Part shown: positions 21,076 to 31,800 of the stretch, piece after piece
How positions within the stretch are numbered: position 1 is the stretch's first letter
How the letters are laid out: each line of letters begins with the position of its first letter
NCBI GenBank assembly: GCA_016647705.1
Contig: CM028334.1
Span: forward strand, 12,681,546-12,745,545
Length of the DNA: 64,000 nt
Source of the DNA: Eucommia ulmoides
Lineage: Eukaryota > Streptophyta > Magnoliopsida > Garryales > Eucommiaceae
Direction: 5' to 3'
Translations under genes and position numbers: made by a program
Notes under the pieces: model-generated
Databases searched by the model: none
What the model was told of the DNA's origin: nothing
The model's input: the letters and a program-made list of their open reading frames with translations, nothing else

Positions 21076-22006
21076 TGTCACAAGGTTGAATTTTTACTAC
21101 AAAAATTACAATCGTGTGATGACCTAATTGCACCGACAACTAGCAACCCTGTAAATTTCGAGCAACGCAACGAAAATGCACTGACAGTCTGTAAACACGC
21201 ACACATTTCTGTAATGTAATACAACGGCAATACATCGAAGCAATACCAAAAACGTACCCACGCAATGGCACACTAACGTTTACGGGGAAAAATCCAACCT
21301 TGTATTATAAGGAACCAATTTACATTAATGGTCTGTAAATCCGATACTGTTCATTCACTAAACCAAAAATAGACCAAAATGTTACAATTTATCGGAGAAA
21401 ACAGCAGTTGGCAGCCCCAACTGCATAGGTAGACTACCGAGACCTGTCCCGACACGTGTCCGCAACATAGGAGTTGATTTTCCTCTCTGAAAACCAACCA
21501 AAGCCGCCCAGAAATTGACCGAAACTACCTGGTAACCTCCAGTCCATCAGCTCACCTCAAGCTCAGCATTCTTCCACCGTTTTTGCACCGTCCCAACAGT
21601 CTGCCTCGTTGTCATATCGTCCCATAGTCAGCCAACGTTCCTCAACGTCTTGCCACGCTGATGCATGGTCAGAACGTGTCATTGCGCCCAACGCCTGTCA
21701 ACGTCCCGTATGCATTTTCGATACCAGAATACACCGCCACCCAACGATGCGTCATGTCCCACACATGATTCTACCCACAACATAGCGTTGTGCCTACATT
21801 ATATCGTCTTGTCTCGATACCGTATCGAATTCTTCCTTACTACCGAACAACTGCCTGTATTGTGCCACAATGCCTCAGCCCACCGATGTGCACCAAGTTG
21901 GTGCCGTCCTTGCCAACGACCCCGTCTATGCCACATGCATCGTATCCGGTAGAAAAGTGCACCAAGTCGGTGTTGTTTGGCCATCCAATGTTGTTTGGGT
22001 CTAACA
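21076..22006 (-). repeat. 5' LTR of the nested gag-only element
   Basis: About 931 bp, direct repeat of 18618-19561 with scattered differences and a short length difference near 21300. Confidence 0.8.
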
Positions 22007-22011
22007 GTAAC

Positions 22012-22100
22012 CCTCTTACCTACCCTTATATATACTTGACTTGGCCTGCATACTTAGAGAATTGTCCAAGGAAGGGTGCCAAAATCTAAAGGACGTCACA
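22012..22100 (-). repeat. Chromovirus 3' LTR, second part
   Basis: The CCCTTATATATACTTGACTT phrase through GGACGTCACA matches the last ~95 bp of the right LTR (27335-27424). It resumes right after the nested element, proving that the latter is an insertion. Confidence 0.85.
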
Positions 22101-22114
22101 TTCTCCCCCACCTA
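22101..22114 (-). promoter_or_regulatory. Polypurine tract of the chromovirus
   Basis: Minus strand GGTGGGGGAGAA directly before the LTR start TGTGACGTCC. Confidence 0.7.
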
Positions 22115-22585
22115 TTCGCGATGTCCTCATCGCTCCTTCGTCCTTGAACCTCTAGATATGATCTGCGAATTGTCATAGTAAGTCTTTGTGCTCCCAGCTT
22201 GCCTCGCTATCCATAAGGTTCTTCCATTTGACCAAGTACTCATATAGTTTGGCACGCCTCTCCTCCGTATGACCCGATTGGCTAATATGCATTCAACCTC
22301 TTTGTCAAAAGAGGTTATTACGGCAATTGGCACCCATTTTGATGCCCCGTATCCTAGCTTTTCCATATCTTCATGATACGGCTTCAAGAAGCTAACGTAG
22401 AAGACAGAGTAGATCTTCGGCTTTGATGGGAGAATGAGTTTGTATGAGACATTACCAACACGTTTTATTACTGGAAAGGGACCCTCGTAGCGCCGAATAA
22501 GGCCCTTGTGAACTTTCCTTAGAGTTTTGAACTGTTGTGGCAAAAGTTTCACAAGAACCAAGTCACCCTCGTTGAACTCTAGCGG
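22115..22585 (-). pseudogene. Chromovirus integrase C-terminus and chromodomain
   Basis: The minus frame shows the GPY/F-type segment YEGPFPVIKRVGNVSYKL, then YSVFYVSFLKPYHED, and a chromodomain start (VECILANRVIRRRGVPNY) followed by a W-rich helix. The chromodomain is the mark of chromoviruses and is thought to steer integration to heterochromatin. The RRRGVP form is usual in Galadriel/Reina relatives. Fossil. Confidence 0.75.
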
Positions 22586-23440
22586 TCATCTAGACTTATC
22601 CGTCCATTTCTTCATCTTCTTGGCCACTTTGTCCAGAAATGCCCTAACCATATTAGTCTGTTCATTCCACGCCTTCGCAAACTTGTACAAGGCAGGACTC
22701 TTCCTATCATAGCTTGTTGCTAAGGAGTTGGGCGTTAAAGGCTGCATTTCCATAACAATCTCAAAAGGGCTTTGGTTTGTCGCCTCACTCTTTTGCAAGT
22801 TGTACGAGAATTGTGTCACATCGAGTAGTTTGGCCCAATCGGTTTGGTTGGCACTCACGTAGTACCGCAAATACAACTCTAACAGTGTGTTAATTCGCTT
22901 TGTCTGCCCATCAGTTTGTGGATGGAAGCTTGTTAAGAAGTCCAAGTTCGTCCCCAACAACTTGAACAACTCTATCCAGAATTACCTGGTGAATTGAGAG
23001 TCTCGATTGCTAACAATATATAGTAGAACTCCCCAGAGTTTCACCACATGTTTAAGGAATAGTCGGGTTATCTTTTTCGCCGTACAGTCGGTTGGTGCAG
23101 GAATGAAAATAGCATACTTGTTGAACCGATCAACGACCACGACAATACTCCCACAACCTTCCAACTTCGGTAGTGCTAGTACAAAGTCTATAGAGACCAT
23201 TTCCTATGGACATTCCAGTATGGGAAGCAGTTCTAACAATCCTACTAGATGTTGTTGCTCCACCTTGTCTTGTTGATATACAAGACAAGTTCTAACGTAG
23301 GCCCCTATGTCGTCCCACAACTTAGGCCAATAATAAGCATCATCTATTAGCATCATGGTACGTCGCATACTAGGATGTCCCACCTACTTTGAGTCATGGC
23401 TTTCCTTCATCAAGTCCTTCCGCAGGTTTTGCCACTTGGG
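22586..23440 (-). pseudogene. Chromovirus integrase core
   Basis: Minus-strand remnants include MVSIDFVLALPKLEG ... VVVDRFNKYAIFIP (first Asp), SNRDSQFT (second acidic site), and SFHPQTDGQTKRINTLLELYLRYY (Glu region), in the order of a Ty3/Gypsy integrase; a CHWPKLWDDI-type zinc-finger region precedes it. Broken fossil. Confidence 0.75.
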
Positions 23441-23479
23441 GACGTAAAGTTTGTCCTCTTTTGTATACAAAATATCGTC

Positions 23480-24300
23480 CCTTAGCTAAAAGTGCATCAT
23501 CTTCCCCTTGTTGTCCATATTAATGAGGCTCTTGGCTAGTGAGTCATATTGTAGTCCCTCTTTTATGTGATCCACCAAAGGGCATTTCAAACTACTAATA
23601 GATACTAGCTCAGCCTTACGGCTTAAGGCATCAGCTACCACATTAGGCCACTCGGGCTTATACTCTAGTCGATAGTCAAACTCAACAAGAAAATCCTTCC
23701 ACCGTGCTTGCTTCGGGCTCAGCTTCTTTTGCGTTTGGAAATAGATTGTGGTAACATTGTCGGTCATAATGACAAACTGAGACCCCAAGAGGTAGTGCCT
23801 CCAAGTTTGTTAGCAATGAACAACAACATTCATTTCTTTTTTTTGTACGATGTAGCGCCTCTCGGTGTCATTTAGCTTTCGACTCTCATATGCTACTGGA
23901 TGCCTTACCTACATAATAACTCCCCCAATAGCAAAGTCAGAGGCATCCGTGTGAACCTCGTATGGCTTGGAGTAGTCGGGCAAACACAAGACCGACTCTT
24001 CCCAGACGATTTTTTTCAAATCGTCAAAGGCACGTTGGCATTTCTCGGACCATTCCCATGCCTTGCCTTTCTTCAATAGATTGGTGAGAAGGGCGGCTTG
24101 GGCTGAATAGCTCCTTATAAATCGTCAGTAATAGTTGACAAGTCCCAAAAAAGAACGTAACTTCGTTACTTTCGTGAGCAATTCTCATTCTTGAATTGCC
24201 CTTATCTTATACATCTCCATCACTATCTTTTCTTGTCGCACCATGTGGCCAAGGAAGAATACTTCTTCTTGGGTAAATGAACACTTTTCCAACTTGACAT
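23480..24300 (-). pseudogene. Chromovirus RNase H region
   Basis: The minus strand has FVIMTDNVTTIYFQTQKKLSPKQARWKDFLVEFDY and EYKPEWPNVVADALSRK, the C-terminal half of the retrotransposon RNase H, preceded by degraded connection-domain sequence. Fossil. Confidence 0.75.
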
Positions 24301-24319
24301 AAAGCTCATTTTCCAATAG

Positions 24320-24890
24320 TACTTACAAGACTTGTTTGAGATGTTGGACGTGTTCGTCCAAGGTCTCGCTATAGATGAGGATGTCATCCAAGTAGACTAC
24401 TGCAAAACGATCAAGGAATGGGTAAGAAATCTTGTTCATCAAAGTACAAAAAGTGGTCAGTACATTCGTGAGGCCTAAGGGCATTACGAGAAATTCAAAA
24501 GAACCATACCTAGTTACACATGTTGTTTTGGACTTGTCTCTTTCGGCAATTCGAACCTGATAGTATCCCGATCGCAAGTCCAACTTGGAGAAGTATTGTG
24601 CTTTAGGGAGTCGATCAAAGAGGTCCACGATCAAAGGAATCGGGTATTTTTTCTTGATCGTGACCTTGTTGAGTGCCCAATAGTCTATGCACATCTGCAA
24701 CGATCTATCTTTCTTCTTTTGAAATAGTACCAGAGCCCCATACAGTACTTCGAACACTCGTAAGTGCCCGGCATCCAATAGCTCTTTCAGTTTCCTTCTT
24801 AGCTCCTCGAGTTCGGGAGATGACATCCGATAAGGTACTATGGTCGGAGGTTTGGCACCTGGTTCCAACTCAATCCTGTGGTCCACCTAC
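24320..24890 (-). pseudogene. Chromovirus reverse transcriptase region
   Basis: Clear motifs on the minus strand: [75 protein letters not shown] and the catalytic [10 protein letters not shown] with YLDD. This is a textbook chromovirus reverse transcriptase. One of the best-preserved parts of this fossil. Confidence 0.9.
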
Positions 24891-25540
24891 CTCTGGGGTG
24901 GTAGCCGTTTCGGTAGCTCTTTCGGCATAATGTCCTTGTACGCCTCAAGGACACATTGGATTTCGATCGGCACCTCAGGTAAGTCAAGAACTAGTGGGTC
25001 TTTGGTCGTTCCTTTCATTACTGCAAGGTAGCTGGCTTCCCCTTTTTTGAACACCTTTTTTAATTGCATAGCGGATAGAGCTTGTTTTTCGATCTGAGCA
25101 GCACGTTCTACAGGAATCATGCAAGCCTTACGACTATCAATAATACACACCGAATTTGCAAAAGGGATAGGGAAAGCTTTTACCTTGTCAAGGAATTTCA
25201 TCCCAATCACAACCTTGAAGTCGTCCATTGGTACCACCGACATATCCATCGTGCCTTCCCATTGTCCAATGTTGGCACGTATGCCACATGCCATATCTTG
25301 TATCGGTTGGGCCGTCGAGTTCACAACCTTCATTGTACCTTCTTTTTTAATAAAATTGAGCTTTAGTCTTTTTGCCTCGTTTGCCGAAACAAAGTTATCA
25401 CTTGCCCTGGTATCGATTAGGGCCTTAGTAAGCATTCCATTGATCTTTGCTTCAACAAATATTATCCTCTTTGGTAGAGCTTCTAGCACGGAACATTTAG
25501 CCTTAATGGCATTTAAGAGACGAATGGAGCCCATGTGTAC
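24890..25540 (-). pseudogene. Chromovirus protease region
   Basis: The minus frame holds MLTKALIDTRASDNFVSANEAKRLKL, in the position of the D-T/S-G active-site box, then VVIGMKFLDKVKAFPIPFANSVCII, the usual second half of a retropepsin. It precedes reverse transcriptase directly. Fossil. Confidence 0.75.
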
Positions 25541-25549
25541 CCCGTCTTC

Positions 25550-26880
25550 TTGTTAGCTATGTTGTTTCTCATACTCCATTGTCATAGCATTAAACGTCTT
25601 CCGTTTAGGACACTCCCGCACCCAATGTGGCCCATCGCAAAGGAAACAATTGCTTTTGGGACGAGAGCGGTCCTTGTCTTTGGTATCCAACGACTTTTCT
25701 TTTCCGAACAAGGGTTTGTGACCCCTAACTTCTTGGGATACCTTATCTCCCCCGCCCTTTACCGGATTAAACTTCTTGGGCTTATCTTTCACCTTGGGTG
25801 CTTCTCCCCTAGAACTATAGTCGATGAGCGATTCCGTTGCGACTTTAGCCTCAGAGAGACTTTGTACGCCTCGACGTCTTAATTCTGTCTTGGCCCAATT
25901 TTGCAATCTATCAAGAAAGTAGAACAATTTATCCTTATCGGCCAAATCTAGGATTTCCAGTGTCAGAGCAGTGAACTCTTTCACGTATTCCGAGATTGAC
26001 CCAATTTGTTTAAGCTGACAAAGTTTTCCCCTTGCTTTCGCCTCGGCATTTTTAGAATAAAATTGTTTCTTGATTTACCTTTTGAAATCGTTAAAAGTGT
26101 CAATTATACACGTACCTTTAGAGATTTTCTCATCTTTCCGGCGCCACCACAATAAAACCATATCCGTAAGGTACATCCTCGCATTATTGATTTTGGAGGC
26201 CTCACGTACTATCCCCTTTTGCGGCAAAGTAACGTTACAGTCCCCAAAGGAAATTGTCCAATTCTCAAGCGTTCTGCCTACCCGAGAAAGTGTTCAATTT
26301 TGGAATGTCAATGTCCGAAACCTCGGGAGTGGTAACGGTCTTCGACGACACCGCTTGCTTGCACAAAGACCAATCTGATCGAACCTCCTCCATTTCAGCC
26401 TGAATTTTGGACAGTTCCCCTTCGTAATAGTTTATTAGGCTTTCTTCCAACTCAGATCGAATGTTGGAGAGTTCGCCTTCATAGTGGCTTCTTAGGCTTC
26501 CTTCCAACTCGGCCCGAATGCTGGAAAGTTCACCTTCGAAGTGATTCTATAGGTTCTTTAACCCTAAGAAGACTTGATCTCGAAGGGCACGTACCTCTCC
26601 TCGTAGTGAACCACTATATTCACGAAGAGACACCCGCATAGTTTCGTTGATTGCTTGGTCCTCAAACTCTAAGCTTTGAAATTGTTGTCCTATGTCCTTG
26701 AAATCGAACTTCACATTCACCAAGGTCTCCTCAAAATGGGTCACCCTACCCTCAAGGCTCGAGGCAGCATCCTTAGACTTGTTCCTCTTACCCTTTTGGG
26801 TTGGGGGATGACTTTCCTCTCGACCGCATTCCATCACAGGTTCCTCCAAAGTCGAAGTTTCGGTTGATGCCATTGCCACA
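25550..26880 (-). pseudogene. Chromovirus gag region
   Basis: Minus strand. The N-terminus (about 26880-26550, MAMASTETSTLEEPVMECG) is acidic and leads into predicted coiled coils. A 63-bp repeat (26390-26550) encodes three copies of an ESL..YEGELS.I..E heptad-like unit. A degraded gag core follows, then a zinc knuckle CFLCDGPHWVRECP (about 25640). Start taken from the first Met after the primer site. Broken fossil. Confidence 0.75.
26390..26555 (-). repeat. 63-bp tandem repeat x3 in gag
   Basis: Three units centred on AGTTC(C/G)CCTTC..AGT and CTTCCAACTC encode a repeating coiled-coil peptide in Gag. The in-frame unit length (21 residues, three heptads) suggests the repeat extends a coil. 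Confidence 0.7.
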
Positions 26881-26900
26881 GTCCATGCTCGATTCCTCGA

Positions 26901-26912
26901 GCTCTGATACCA
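26901..26912 (-). promoter_or_regulatory. Primer-binding site of the chromovirus
   Basis: Minus strand TGGTATCAGAGC, two bases from the LTR at 26915; matches initiator-Met tRNA. Confidence 0.85.
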
Positions 26913-26914
26913 GC

Positions 26915-27424
26915 TGTCATGAACTTACTTTTCCCAAAGTTACCGTGAGACACTTAGTCTTGATTCCAACCCTTTTGAAAAACTAAGTAAGCCTTACCAA
27001 GACAACCAACCAAACAAAATGAATAAAGAAAGCTAGAAAGCTTTAGAGCGAGAGTTTAGGAGAATGAAAAAGCTTGTATTGCAATTCTCAACTTGGTGAG
27101 GAGCAAATGAGCTCCCTCTCCTTTATATAAGCCAAGGTCCTTACAATAGACAACCGAGATCATTTCGATCTAATGGCTACAATCTATCATCTAGAGAATT
27201 CTATGAGATATTTACAAAGGAGTATTCTAGAATGGATTTCTCTAGAAAAGTGGGGAAGGTAATGGAGTTATCTAGGGTTCTCCATAGTTCTCTACAATAT
27301 CCTAGAAACTATAAAACCTCCATGATAATCCTCTTCCCTCTTCTCTACCCTTATATATACCTGACTTGGCCTCTATACTTAGAGAATTCTCCAATGAAGG
27401 GTGTAAAATCTATAGGACGTCACA
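26915..27424 (-). repeat. Chromovirus 5' LTR (510 bp)
   Basis: Intact copy of the LTR split on the left side. A TATATAAAG box (minus, about 27120-27129) mirrors that in the left copy. In plus reading it runs TGTCATGAAC to GACGTCACA. Confidence 0.85.
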
Positions 27425-27504
27425 TACTGCTTAGAACATTTTAGATAGTTTTAGATTTTTGTAAGGTCTTCAAATTAATAATTAAGTTAAGGTTAAAATT
27501 TTTG
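27425..27504. other. hAT-like flank between chromovirus and small MULE
   Basis: A+T-rich sequence that continues on the far side of the small element (from 28333), so both flanks belong to one older sequence. Confidence 0.4.
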
Positions 27505-27514
27505 AATTGGACTT

Positions 27515-28322
27515 AGGCGTGTTCACAAATCCCGCAAACTTGACCCATCTACTTGAATCCGACTACTGTAATCAAATAAGCAGTTTTTTTTTTTATACCC
27601 AGGTTGAAATTCGAGTAGGATTTGTGAGGTGATATTGATTGCAGGTCGGTCCTCAGATTTTTTCGAAACCTACCCGAGTCCACCCAACCCGCCCGTAGAA
27701 TACTTCAAAAACCCTACTCAATCAACAACTCTTTCTTCTTCAATTCTTCTTTAATTTCTCATCTTCTGCGATTCGTCTTCTTCGATTCATCTTCATCTTC
27801 CCAATAAGTTTTCTTCGATTTCAAATCTAGATCTAGTATCATGAGAACCCTAATTATCTAGATCTTGTGCTTGTGACAGTAGTGAGTAACAACGCCACAA
27901 CAATGATAACATGAGGCAGCACCCATGACGAATGACAATACGTGACAGTGAGTAGGTATCTGTTTCCATTTTGTTCTTATGTCAAGTTGCAATGTTTACA
28001 AATTTGATTTTTCTACTTCATTTCTATAACCTATTTCTTTTGTGGATTTTGATTGTTGTTTCTTTGTCTTTGTCAAGTTTAATTGTCAAATTGACTGTTG
28101 TTTCTTTGTCTTTTTCAAGTTTAATTGTCGAATTTGATTGTTGTTTCTTGCCCATGTTTTTATTGAGTTCGATTTTTCGTCCTGGATCCAATGGCACCCA
28201 AAAACAATAGGTTTCCCTTTTACACGGGTCGAAAACGGGTCCAAAAATCCTTGACCCAATGTGTTCGGGTCGGGTCTCGAATCTAGCCCAGATAGATCAA
28301 ACTCGATCTAGTGAACACCCTT
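27515..28322. mobile_element. Small non-autonomous Mutator-like element (808 bp) with 10-bp target duplication
   Basis: Ends are inverted (AGGCGTGTTCAC on the left; the right end, reversed, is AAGGGTGTTCAC) and continue into CCCGACCC-rich subterminal sequence. The flanking AATTGGACTT at 27505-27514 and 28323-28332 is a perfect direct repeat. A 9-10 bp duplication with such ends fits Mutator-like elements, although similar GGGTGTTCA-ended elements are sometimes filed under hAT. There is no coding sequence. Inside, a unit of ~50 bp containing TTGTTTCTTTGTCTTT and AAGTTTAATTGTC occurs about three times (28040-28160). Confidence 0.75.
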
Positions 28323-28332
28323 AATTGGACTT

Positions 28333-28465
28333 AGTAAAAATTAAATAAAATATTTGCTCTAAATATTATATAATTAAAAAAAAAAATGGGGGCCCCTTTT
28401 TCCCTCCAAAAAAATGCGGGACCTAGGCGGTTTCCTAACCAGCCTAAGCCTAAGGTCGTTTGTGC
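28333..28465. mobile_element. hAT-like element end
   Basis: The GGGGGCCCC...GGGACCTAGGCGGTTTCC phrase resembles terminal sequence of plant ZMYM1-type hAT elements. It may pair with the CCCTAGGCAAAC phrase at 14188, which would make the intervening DNA a hAT element filled with later insertions; this is only a suggestion. Confidence 0.3.
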
Positions 28466-28719
28466 TAAAAAGTACAAAATCTTATTATAATATTTATAAA
28501 TGGAAACAAGTCTTTAGAATCAAGTATGATTAATCTCTCCACTCTCCTTACTTTTATTAAATTAATGGCCAAAATCTTCTCTTCTCATAATTGCTTCCAA
28601 TTCCAATTTTATATTTGTATAGAAAACTACTTTTAACTCAAATTAATAACATTAAAAATGAATAGAAAATTGTTTCCAATTCCAATTCTATATTTGCATA
28701 TTAAGATAAATTATTTTTT

Positions 28720-29020
28720 AATTAAGAATTATATTTAATTATTTATTTATCTTGTCTTATTTTTTATTATCAATTCAAAATTTCATTCTTTTCTTTAAAA
28801 AAAAAATATATTCATAATATTGAATTCTCTTTAAAAAAATTAAATTAATTTTCATTCAAATAAAATTATTTTTTAATCAATAATTCTTTTTTTTTTTTTT
28901 CATTATTATTATCAATTCGAACTTTCATTCACTTTTTATAAAAAAATAAAATAAAAAAATAAAAAAATCATAATATTGGATTTTTAAAAAAAAAATAATT
29001 AAATTAATTTTTATTCAAAA
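28720..29020. repeat. Tandem duplication, ~145 bp x 2
   Basis: Each unit has AAATTATTTTTTAAT, a CATTATT/TTATCAATTC block, AACTTTCATTC, TCATAATATTG and TTAAATTAATTTTTATTCAAA in the same order. Confidence 0.65.
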
Positions 29021-30447
29021 AATGGACAAACCATGTGGGATGAAAATGATGGTCCCTTAAAAATATTTTTTTCCCCAATAATCTATTTTAATATTAATCT
29101 TATCCTAAATGAAAGTATTTTTTCCCATAATTGAAAAAAAAATTGGATTCTTGATGAGTATTTCATAAATTAAAATTTTTTTTTTTTTTTTAAATCGAAA
29201 ATTTACGATTCACTATTTATCTAATTTACTTTGTGTAGTGATCTTTAAGAAAAATCAATAATTCTCTCAAAAGTTAAAAATCATTGTACGCCACAAAAGT
29301 TATAGTAATTTTTATATGAAAATTGTAATTATTTTATAGTATAATAATATGGTTTCTAACTTCTATTATTTATTTTTTTTGGAAATTGATCTTGCTACAA
29401 AACACTTGGACATTCGATCAATTTTATTAAGAGTATCAAATCTAAATATCATGAGGAAGAAAATACAATTTCTATTAGTTTAGCATCTAAATAGTAAATA
29501 ATTATTTCGTATTATTATAAACAAACTTAATATGAATTTTCTTTGTTTTTGTCTAAACTCGCGTATTTGCGCAGGCTAAAATTAATATAATTTAATTCAA
29601 TTGCCTTGTAAAAGGGGATGTGAAGTTTTTAGACATTTTTTTCCTCAAAAATTTATGTAATTCAATCTTATTCTTATATCTCCTTTAAATAAATCAAAAG
29701 ATATTTTAATTTTATTTATTTATTGTGTAGTCTACGTTATCCGTAAGTGGTCGCTCTCCTAACTGTAATCTTATTCTTTTTAAAGTGTGGATTAAATTGC
29801 ACTTTGTTCCATAATTATTAAATTTATTAGACATGTAATCTTTGCTTGGTGTCTAATATTAATTAATAATAAAAAATAGGTTTGTCGCAATCAAGTTGTG
29901 GTTGAAAAAGTGACACGAGTGGTTAGCAGCTGTACTTAAGGTATATCTTTGCACTAATTTATGTTTAAGAATAATAATTAATAATAAAAAATACTCCTTG
30001 GAAAGGACTAATTATATTAAATTCCTCACACTTTTCAGGATATCAATCATCCATGTTTCTTTTAGCTGCTTAATTGAGTGGAGAAGGCGGCAGCTGATAC
30101 CCTGACCCTCGTTATGACGTAATAATTTATTTTTCAGTTTTATTAATATCTTAATTAACATTAAATCTATTATACACCAACAACATCATGTAACCCAAAT
30201 GACAAGACGCACTTGAGTTAAAGCAGTTGAGAAGTCTCTTCAAGAGTTTGAATCTGCGAAAAAATACTTGTAAGGAAGGACAACCATGCACCCCAATCGA
30301 AATAGTCTTCACTCTGTATGGATTGGATAGGAAGACACTCGTGGATATACGAAAAAAAAAAAACATCTATTATACAAAACAAGACGAACATAAGAGCCTA
30401 CAAATTTCTTAGATGTCTAATGACTTAGGAGACAAAAACTTGTCCAG

Positions 30448-30449
<2 letters not shown>

Positions 30450-30525
<76 letters not shown>
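30450..30525. repeat. (TA)n microsatellite, ~38 repeats
   Basis: Uninterrupted TA dinucleotides for about 76 bp. Confidence 0.95.
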
Positions 30526-30528
<3 letters not shown>

Positions 30529-30671
30529 AATGTATAATTGAGGAGAGAGAACTATTTTTGAGAAATTATCTAAAGAAATCTAATTAAATTAATAAGAATA
30601 AAAATTTATATTTATTATTTAAATATTCTTTTCTATATATTTTGTTTCTATATAAGAAATTTTAATGAAAT

Positions 30672-30800
30672 TAGGAATAGTAGAAATAAAAATTATTTTA
30701 TTTTTTAATATTTTATTTTCATAAACTGTTTAAAGAAATTTTAATTTAATTAAGAATAGTAGAAATAAAAATTATTTTATTTTTTAATATTTTATTTTCA
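30672..30800. repeat. Direct repeat, ~55 bp x 2
   Basis: AATAGTAGAAATAAAAATTATTTTATTTTTTAATATTTTATTTTCAT-type sequence occurs twice, about 70 bp apart, nearly identical. Confidence 0.75.
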
Positions 30801-31039
30801 TCCCTAATTTTTTGATCAATTACAATCTTTAAAATTTTATATATTCTCCAAATTTACATAAATTTCAATTGAACTCCTAAAATTTTTATTCTTTAATATA
30901 TTTTATGTTATATGTATATCACCAATAAAAATTGTAAAATATATTTTTTTTAAACCCAAATATTATACGGTTCTAAAACTAATTAAAATTATATCAACAC
31001 TCTCATCAAGTGTCTCCTTCCTTTGTCCAAAATTCTCTT

Positions 31040-31800
31040 TTGTTTTACTCATAGGTTTTTTTTCTACAAAATGACCATTTGTCGTTCTAATCTATCAGTT
31101 TTTTTTCCTTTTGTTTTAAATTTTTATTCTTGATTTTCATTTTTTTTTTTTTCATTTTCAAAGCATTTCATTTACCATTTTTTTTTTTGGTTTTCGTAAT
31201 TGTTTTTCATTTTTTTGTTTTTTACTTTTTATTTTGATTTTTTGTCTTCAGTTTTTGGTTTTTATTTCTATATTTCCATTTGCCATTTTTTTGGATTTTC
31301 TGATTTTCAGTTTCTACTTTCTACCATTTTTTGTTTTCAAAACTTATTGATTTTTTTTTTTTTTTTGTAATTCAATTTTATAGTTGATTCATTCCCTCTT
31401 TATTCCAATATATTTTTATTCTTTCCGTTTTATTTTCTATTTTTTTGCTTTTGCTTTTATTTTTCCTATATTTCCTTTATTTCCTTTTCTTTTCTTTTTT
31501 TGATTTTTTGTTCTTGATACTTTCTCTCTCTCTTTTTCATTTTGGATTTTTTTTCATTTCCTATTTTTGTTTCTTATTTTTTTTTTTAGTATTTGAACAT
31601 TAATGTTTAATTTTTATTTTTTGAACTCAAAATAGTGAATAGAATGAAAAAATGGAGGTAAAAAACAAAATATGAGATTAAAAAAAACTAAAAATACAAA
31701 AATCAAAAGTTAAAAAAAAAAAAAAAAAAAGAAAGCGGAATAGAAAAATAGAAAATTAAAGAAAACACAAAAAAGAACACGAAGAATAGCAACAAAATAA
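31040..31800. repeat. T-rich tract followed by A-rich tract
   Basis: About 580 bp almost entirely of T with scattered C, G and A (TTTTTCATTTTC, TTTTGTTTTT) gives way at about 31625 to about 160 bp of A-rich sequence. The A-rich part, reversed, resembles pieces of the T-rich part, so the two could pair imperfectly. Confidence 0.6.

Larger units (their letters stand above)
18618..22006 (-). mobile_element. Nested gag-only (non-autonomous) Ty3/Gypsy element, minus strand
   Basis: Direct LTRs at 18618-19561 and 21076-22006 both start TGTCACAAGGT in plus reading. The internal part is only about 1.5 kb and shows gag motifs but no polymerase domains. A degenerate initiator-Met primer site abuts the right LTR and a G-rich polypurine tract abuts the left one. 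Flanks TTAAC and GTAAC are an imperfect 5-bp target duplication. It sits inside the 3' LTR of the larger chromovirus. LTRs differ by about a tenth by eye. Such a short element would need another element's polymerase and integrase; related gag motifs make the surrounding chromovirus family a candidate donor. Confidence 0.8.
18194..27424 (-). mobile_element. Chromovirus (Ty3/Gypsy, Galadriel/Reina-like), minus strand, interrupted by a nested element
   Basis: Two similar LTRs (right 26915-27424, 510 bp; left 18194-18617 plus about 22012-22100) flank gag, protease, reverse transcriptase, RNase H, integrase and a chromodomain on the minus strand. Both LTRs run TGTCATG...GACGTCACA in plus reading. 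The primer site (TGGTATCAGAGC) abuts the right LTR and a polypurine tract abuts the left. LTRs differ at roughly one base in ten by eye, suggesting an age of several million years. Flanks CTACC and TACTG are only partly alike, so a target duplication is not clear. Coding is broken at roughly ten or more places. The left LTR is split by the element at 18618-22006. Confidence 0.85.

Noticed and set aside
29540-29575. Third Helitron-like end (CTCGCG...GCGCAG then GCTAA)
   Set aside because: The stem is imperfect and no CTAG-T end follows in either orientation.
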